Origin: Siphonodentalium dalli
Taxonomy: Eukaryota > Mollusca > Scaphopoda > Gadilida > Siphonodentaliidae
Reading direction: 5' to 3'
Assembly: GCA_032622095.1 (NCBI GenBank)
Contig: CP136066.1
Location: 42,917,835 to 42,981,834 of the forward strand
DNA: 64,000 nt
This document shows, in pieces, positions 59,400 to 64,000 of the stretch; within the stretch, counting starts at the first letter, position 1; each line of letters begins with the position of its first letter. The position numbers were made by a program, and so were the translations under genes. The notes under the pieces are model-generated. The model saw only the letters and a list, made by a program, of their open reading frames with translations. It had not been told where the DNA came from and searched no databases.

Positions 59400-61760
59400 A
59401 GTGTGGATGCAAAGATCATAGCCAGGGAGTTACTCTATGATCATATGTGAGGTGAATAGGTATACAGGGAGTTATTGTATGTCATGACTTATGTGAGTAG
59501 GTATACAATGAGTGACTATATGGTTATGAATGGGTTGTCCATGGTAAGATGCATCTAGGTATACAGGGAGAGGTCATGGTCAGGTGTGAGGTCAATCGGT
59601 ATGCATGGAGTGACTCTATGGTGTATGGTTGTGTATATTCAGTACGGGTGCAACCGGTGTACCTGTATGGTCATTGGTGTGGTGTATGGATATAGCTACA
59701 TGGTCATCTATGTGTTGATTATGTATATATGGAGTGACTGTATGTGCATGTGTTGTCTGTATGATCATGGATGGGGTGTGTGGATAAATAGGGAGTGATT
59801 TTATGGTTACGGGTAATGTGTACAGGTATAAATGGAATGACTGTACGGTCATGATTGAATATGAATACCTGGATTAAGCTGGGTGGACATTATCGAGGGT
59901 GTGGGTATATAGGGAGTGTCCGTGTGGTAATGGTGGGATGTATATTTATATATCTCGTGGTGTATTATCATTTGTGGGTGTATAAGGCTTAGCTGTATTA
60001 TCATGGATGGTGTGTATGATTATGCAGTGAATTGCTGAATTGTCATGTGTGAGGTGTATATGCAAGTATGGAGTGTTTTAGTGGTCGTGTGTGCGGTTTT
60101 TTTTGTATATCTGGAAGGGATGAATGGCCATTAGTGAGGTTTACATGTATACCTGGAGTGAATCTATAGTCTAGGGTGGGCTGATTATGTATATCGAGTG
60201 GTTATATGACTATGTGTGTCGAATAGGTATACAAGTAGTGACTGTATTGTTAATGGTGAGATGAGTACATGTATGTATACAAGTAGTGACTGTATGGTCA
60301 CAAATGTAATGAACATCTATACAGGGGGTGACTAAATGTTCATGTGTCAGGCGTATACCTGGTGTTCCTGTTTGGTGACTCGTGGCGGTATGGTCATGTG
60401 TAGGTTATACCAGCATACACACGTGTTGCTTTATTGTCATGGGCGAGGGGTATGAGTATATAGCGAGTGGCTATATTGCCATGTATGAGGTGCATATGCA
60501 TACATGGAGTGACTATACTGACATGGATGGGGTGTATTAGTATATCTTGAGTGGCTATTCGGCTATGGTGTGACAAATAGGGATACAGGGAGTGACATGG
60601 CCAATGTTGAGGTGAATATGTATACAAGGATTGGCCATGATCATGTATGAATGTTTTGAATAGGTACACACGGGGTGACTATATGGCCATAGGTCAGGTG
60701 AAGGAGTATACCAGGTGACATGGTGAGGGTGTGTGTATGAAGCGAGTGGCTATATGGCCATTGGTGAGGTGCATATGTATACCGGGATGACTTTATGGTG
60801 TTGATGTAGATATTGATTGTCTATTTAACCATGCGTTTGGAGAATAGGTATACAGGGGGTGACCTTATGACCAATGGTGAGATGAATGGGTATACAAGGA
60901 GTGACTATATGGTTGTGGGTCATGTTTAGGAGTATACCCGGTGTGCCTGCATTGTGACGCATGGCTGTATGGTCACACGTGGTCATGGGTCAGGTGTGCA
61001 TGTATACATGTAAACAGCTTAACGTCCCCCATCTACATAAACATCATCAAGAAGGAGAACTCTCTGATATGACCTCTCTATTGATTAACATACCCTTGAG
61101 TTATTGTGGAAAGCGATAGCCACCCAAGATACACATGTACAACCCACCCATTACCCAAGTCACTCCATATGTACATAAACACCACACAAATGCCAACATA
61201 GTAACCCACTTTATACACGTACACCTGATCATGCAACCATACTTGGTTATACCCGTACATACCACAAATGACGATACAGCCACGAGTCACCATGCATGAA
61301 CACCAGGTATACACCTACACCCGACACATGACCAAAAAGTCACTCTATGTATACATATTCACTACATTCACGATCATACAGTCACTCATTGTATACATAT
61401 TCACATAACCATGGACCATACAGCCACTACATGTATACCTATTCGCCATACACATGACCATATAGTCAATCCAGGTATACATATGCACAATACCAATGGT
61501 GAGCCCTTCCAGATATACCAATACCCGCACATACGACCACTCATAAGTTCCATACTTGCCACTCATAAGTTATATACACGCCATCCATGATCATACATCT
61601 ACTCCCCATACACCACCAATGATAACACATCCACAACATATATAAATATATGTCCCACCGTCACCAACAGGGGACTCCCTATATACCCACACATCATTCA
61701 TGACCATACAATAACTCCCTGTATACCTATTATCCTCATCTATGACCATAGAGTAACTCC
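59400..61760. repeat. Degenerate array forming the foldback centre
   Basis: Loose units of about 55-65 bp contain gtatacagggagtgac, tatggtcatg and gtgaggtgaat(a)ggtatac. They read in plus orientation over 59400-61010 and in the complement over 61110-61760. Many short overlapping frames occur but none is protein-like. Confidence 0.8.
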
Positions 61761-63150
61761 GTGGCTGCCATCTTGGCTTCCACCCTGTATCCAGTTGATA
61801 AATTTGTATCATAGTGGGCCTGAATACCCACATATCATGATGGTTCATCTCTGTTCCGTCTCAAAGTTCTGCCCATTTCCTTTCAATAATATGGCCAGAA
61901 TCACAAAAGAGGTTCTACGCAAAATTCCATACTGCAACTTTAAAATGAATTTGTCATGCCCCATACGGAACTGGGACAAATATAATAGAACATATTTGTC
62001 AGTTCATTAATTAATACGTAAAATAACCATGTGAGTCACAATTTGCTATCTTTTTCGGATAACGCAGAGAATAATGTTCGGGATATGTTAACTTTTAACT
62101 TTTTACAAATTTGGTTGCCATTTTGGAAGCCATCTTGAGCATTTTAGTCTTTAAACACCACCGTGTGACACACTTAAGATAGACCAAAACAATAAACACC
62201 TTTGATACCAAAGATATTTGCATTTTACTTGAAAAAATGGTCGAACCCTGAAAAGTGAATTTTTGCCGATATTTATGTCAAGTTTGTGAGAGAAAAATCC
62301 CATATTTCTGGTGATGTCAGTGGTGACAATAGTAAAAATGATCCAAGGTGCATCAGAGATGTTAGTATGCAATGTATAGAATACAGATTAGCCAATTGTA
62401 TACATCAACCACAACTTGTAAGCGATTGCAGGACACCCTGGGGCAATATTTACCATTTTCCATATTTTGGCGGCCATTTTCGCAGCCATTTTGAGCCAAG
62501 GTAAGATTTTTGGTTCCAGAGAGTTGGAATGTTCATAGTTAATGATATGCCTCACTTACATTACAATGTTCTTTTCATTTCTTTTTGAAATATGACTAGA
62601 ATCCCAATTGTGACTTTTTGTAAAATTTTGTACCGCGTTCTGAAAAATCGATTTTTTTGAGGGATCAGAAGGGGCTAGGACCCCATTAGTTGCACATTTA
62701 ATTGCTCCAATGATCATTTAATATACACAACACTAAATAAAGTCATATTACTCAATCAGTTCCAAACAGCATGAATTGATCTAGAAGATATTTGTGAAAA
62801 AATGTCATATTTTCAACTTCCGGAGGCCATTTTGGCGGCCATCTTGGATGGTGAGTTTCAATTTTGGCCTAAAAAAGTGTCATTATGTCTTAGCTTCACG
62901 AAAATATATACATTTGTATCCATTTTACAAGATTTTCCCGCTATAATTTGCATAAAACTGACCTAGGGTCTGGTCTGAAAAACGGCGGCCATGATGGACG
63001 CCATCTTGTCTGGAGTCTACACGGCCACTTTTTTCTTCTTGTTAACATTGCTTAAAAGTTGAAGGACATAATAAGGAACAAAATAAATGGGGTGAAGTTA
63101 AGTCCCAGGGGGGGGGGGGGTGCAAGGGTACCCCTATTAGCTCCCGGACT

Positions 63151-63566
63151 AAAAGTACTCAATCCGAAATGTCGCTCGAAAATCTGCGCAAATTACTATT
63201 TCCTTGGCATTGGCGGTAAAAGATATTTGATTCGAGTCGCGGAACCGACCCATCAAAGCTCAGAGTGATCACATCTCGATGTTTGAATTCTATTATTTTA
63301 ATTTTTTATGTGGCCCAGTAAATAGTCGACGAGAAGACTTCTCTGAACAAATTGCGGATGAAGATGGATAACTCTAAAAACAAGTGACTTTTTTGTGTCA
63401 GATATTTGACAATAACATGTTTTGGGCAATTTTATACTATAGTTGACTGTGATTAACATTAGCTTTGGGCAATTACTCGATTCTTATAACTGACACGGCA
63501 TTTCAAAAAGAAATGTTGTTGGAATCTGATGATATGGGGACCATCGAATCGGATTGAGTACCTTTA
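63151..63566. mobile_element. TTAA MITE, copy C
   Basis: The ends are agtactcaatccga and tcggattgagtacct, the right one next to TTAA and the left one next to TAAA. The interior parallels copy A block by block (gatttgattcgagtcg type, gtggcccagtaaatagtcga, tggggaccatcgaatcgg). Confidence 0.65.
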
Positions 63567-64000
63567 AGTGAAGAGTTTACATTTATTTGAAGAATCTATT
63601 ATTGTGTTATGCTTTCAGTTACATCCGGTTGAATAAATGATTTTTAATAGAACTATTTAAATATGAGCCTTTCCATGCCAATGTGCATTGATAGATCCTT
63701 GAGCATTTAGCAAGCTGACATGTTTATTACCCCTTGGTGTCATTCCTCATTATTAATTGATGGGTGAACTCAAACCCCCTACCAAGGGTTAAGTGCATAC
63801 ATATTACATAATAGAAGCATTCTTAAAACCTTCTGTCCCATTATTTTGAAGAAAAATGACTCTAGGAACAAAATTACAGGGCCAGGAAAAATGTGTAAGC
63901 AGGGCTGCAGAACCAACCACATCCCCGCCCAGTGTTCGGAAAACAATTGCAGACCCCACCCCTGACGTATACACAATTTCATTACAGAATACAACATATT
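63567..64000. other. Intergenic to the right edge, nothing recognised
   Basis: A minus-strand 72-codon frame (63997-63779) has no recognisable domain. The window ends without a clear feature. Confidence 0.4.

Larger units (their letters stand above)
58071..63150. mobile_element. 5.1-kb giant foldback element
   Basis: The outer ends agtccgggagctaatagggg and its complement start two arms of about 1.3-1.4 kb (58071-59400 and 61760-63150) that are closely similar in inverted order, including the C/G-runs (58100, 63108), ccaagatggccgcc, ccttccgatccctcaa and cctgcaatcgcttacaag. Between the arms lies a degenerate short-period array (59400-61760) that itself changes orientation near 61050: tacagggagtgac/tatggtcatg to the left, and the complement to the right. 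No transposase was recognised. A target duplication was not found, and the right end abuts a TTAA MITE. Confidence 0.85.

Noticed and set aside
59586-61848. Several 60-90-codon frames in the central foldback array
   Set aside because: They are found in all frames of the short-period repeat and share no domain.

Overview
The window reads as nuclear DNA from an animal. It is AT-rich and gene-poor, with GT-AG introns, TTAGGG-type telomere-like repeats, many different inverted-repeat transposable elements, minisatellites and one LTR retrotransposon. A marine invertebrate, plausibly a mollusc, fits the repeat content and the small cysteine-rich secreted protein, but that placement is inference. 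No prokaryotic operon, rRNA, tRNA or CRISPR array was recognised.

The one convincing host gene is split into five small exons (38012-51707, + strand), too short to show up as long open frames. It encodes a 107-residue secreted protein: a 22-residue signal peptide followed by two tandem 8-cysteine modules. Both modules have the same spacing, C-x6-C-x4-C-x4-C-x5-C-x4-C-x2-C-x3-C, with a shared YCGGC core. Each module is built from two exons with the same phase order (1, then 2). A TATA box, an upstream ORF overlapping the start codon, and an ATTAAA signal frame the gene. Its introns carry a palindrome-bearing repeat (intron 1), an 868-bp TA-flanked foldback (intron 2), a 1.8-kb minisatellite of 33-bp units (intron 3) and two large palindromes (intron 4).

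The second coding locus is a young Ty3-type LTR retrotransposon on the minus strand (26150-32092), with 740-bp near-identical LTRs and a CACC target duplication. It has an intact gag and a -1 frameshift heptamer abutting the gag stop. Its pol frame runs from protease straight into the integrase C-terminal domain: reverse transcriptase, RNase H and the integrase core are absent. An env-like membrane fragment and a Pro-rich ORF lie before the 3' LTR.

The rest is mostly repeats. From left to right: a 48-bp tandem array (1-810); a TTAA-flanked MITE (1661-2088), with relatives near 13.8 kb and 63.2 kb; 110-160-bp tandem repeats (3.2-5.3 kb) interrupted by a piggyBac-like MITE; small hairpins (6-8 kb); a telomere-like tract (9 kb); a 1507-bp palindromic element with a 6-bp target duplication (10905-12411); a 3.5-kb foldback containing another foldback (16.9-20.5 kb); a degraded LINE-type ORF1 fragment (21.4-21.9 kb); a 16-bp-repeat element (24.4-25.8 kb); and a 5-kb giant foldback (58071-63150). 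A 69-bp near-perfect palindrome occurs four times. A CCAAGATGGC motif recurs in several otherwise different repeat families. All similarities were judged by eye; no alignment or database search was run.
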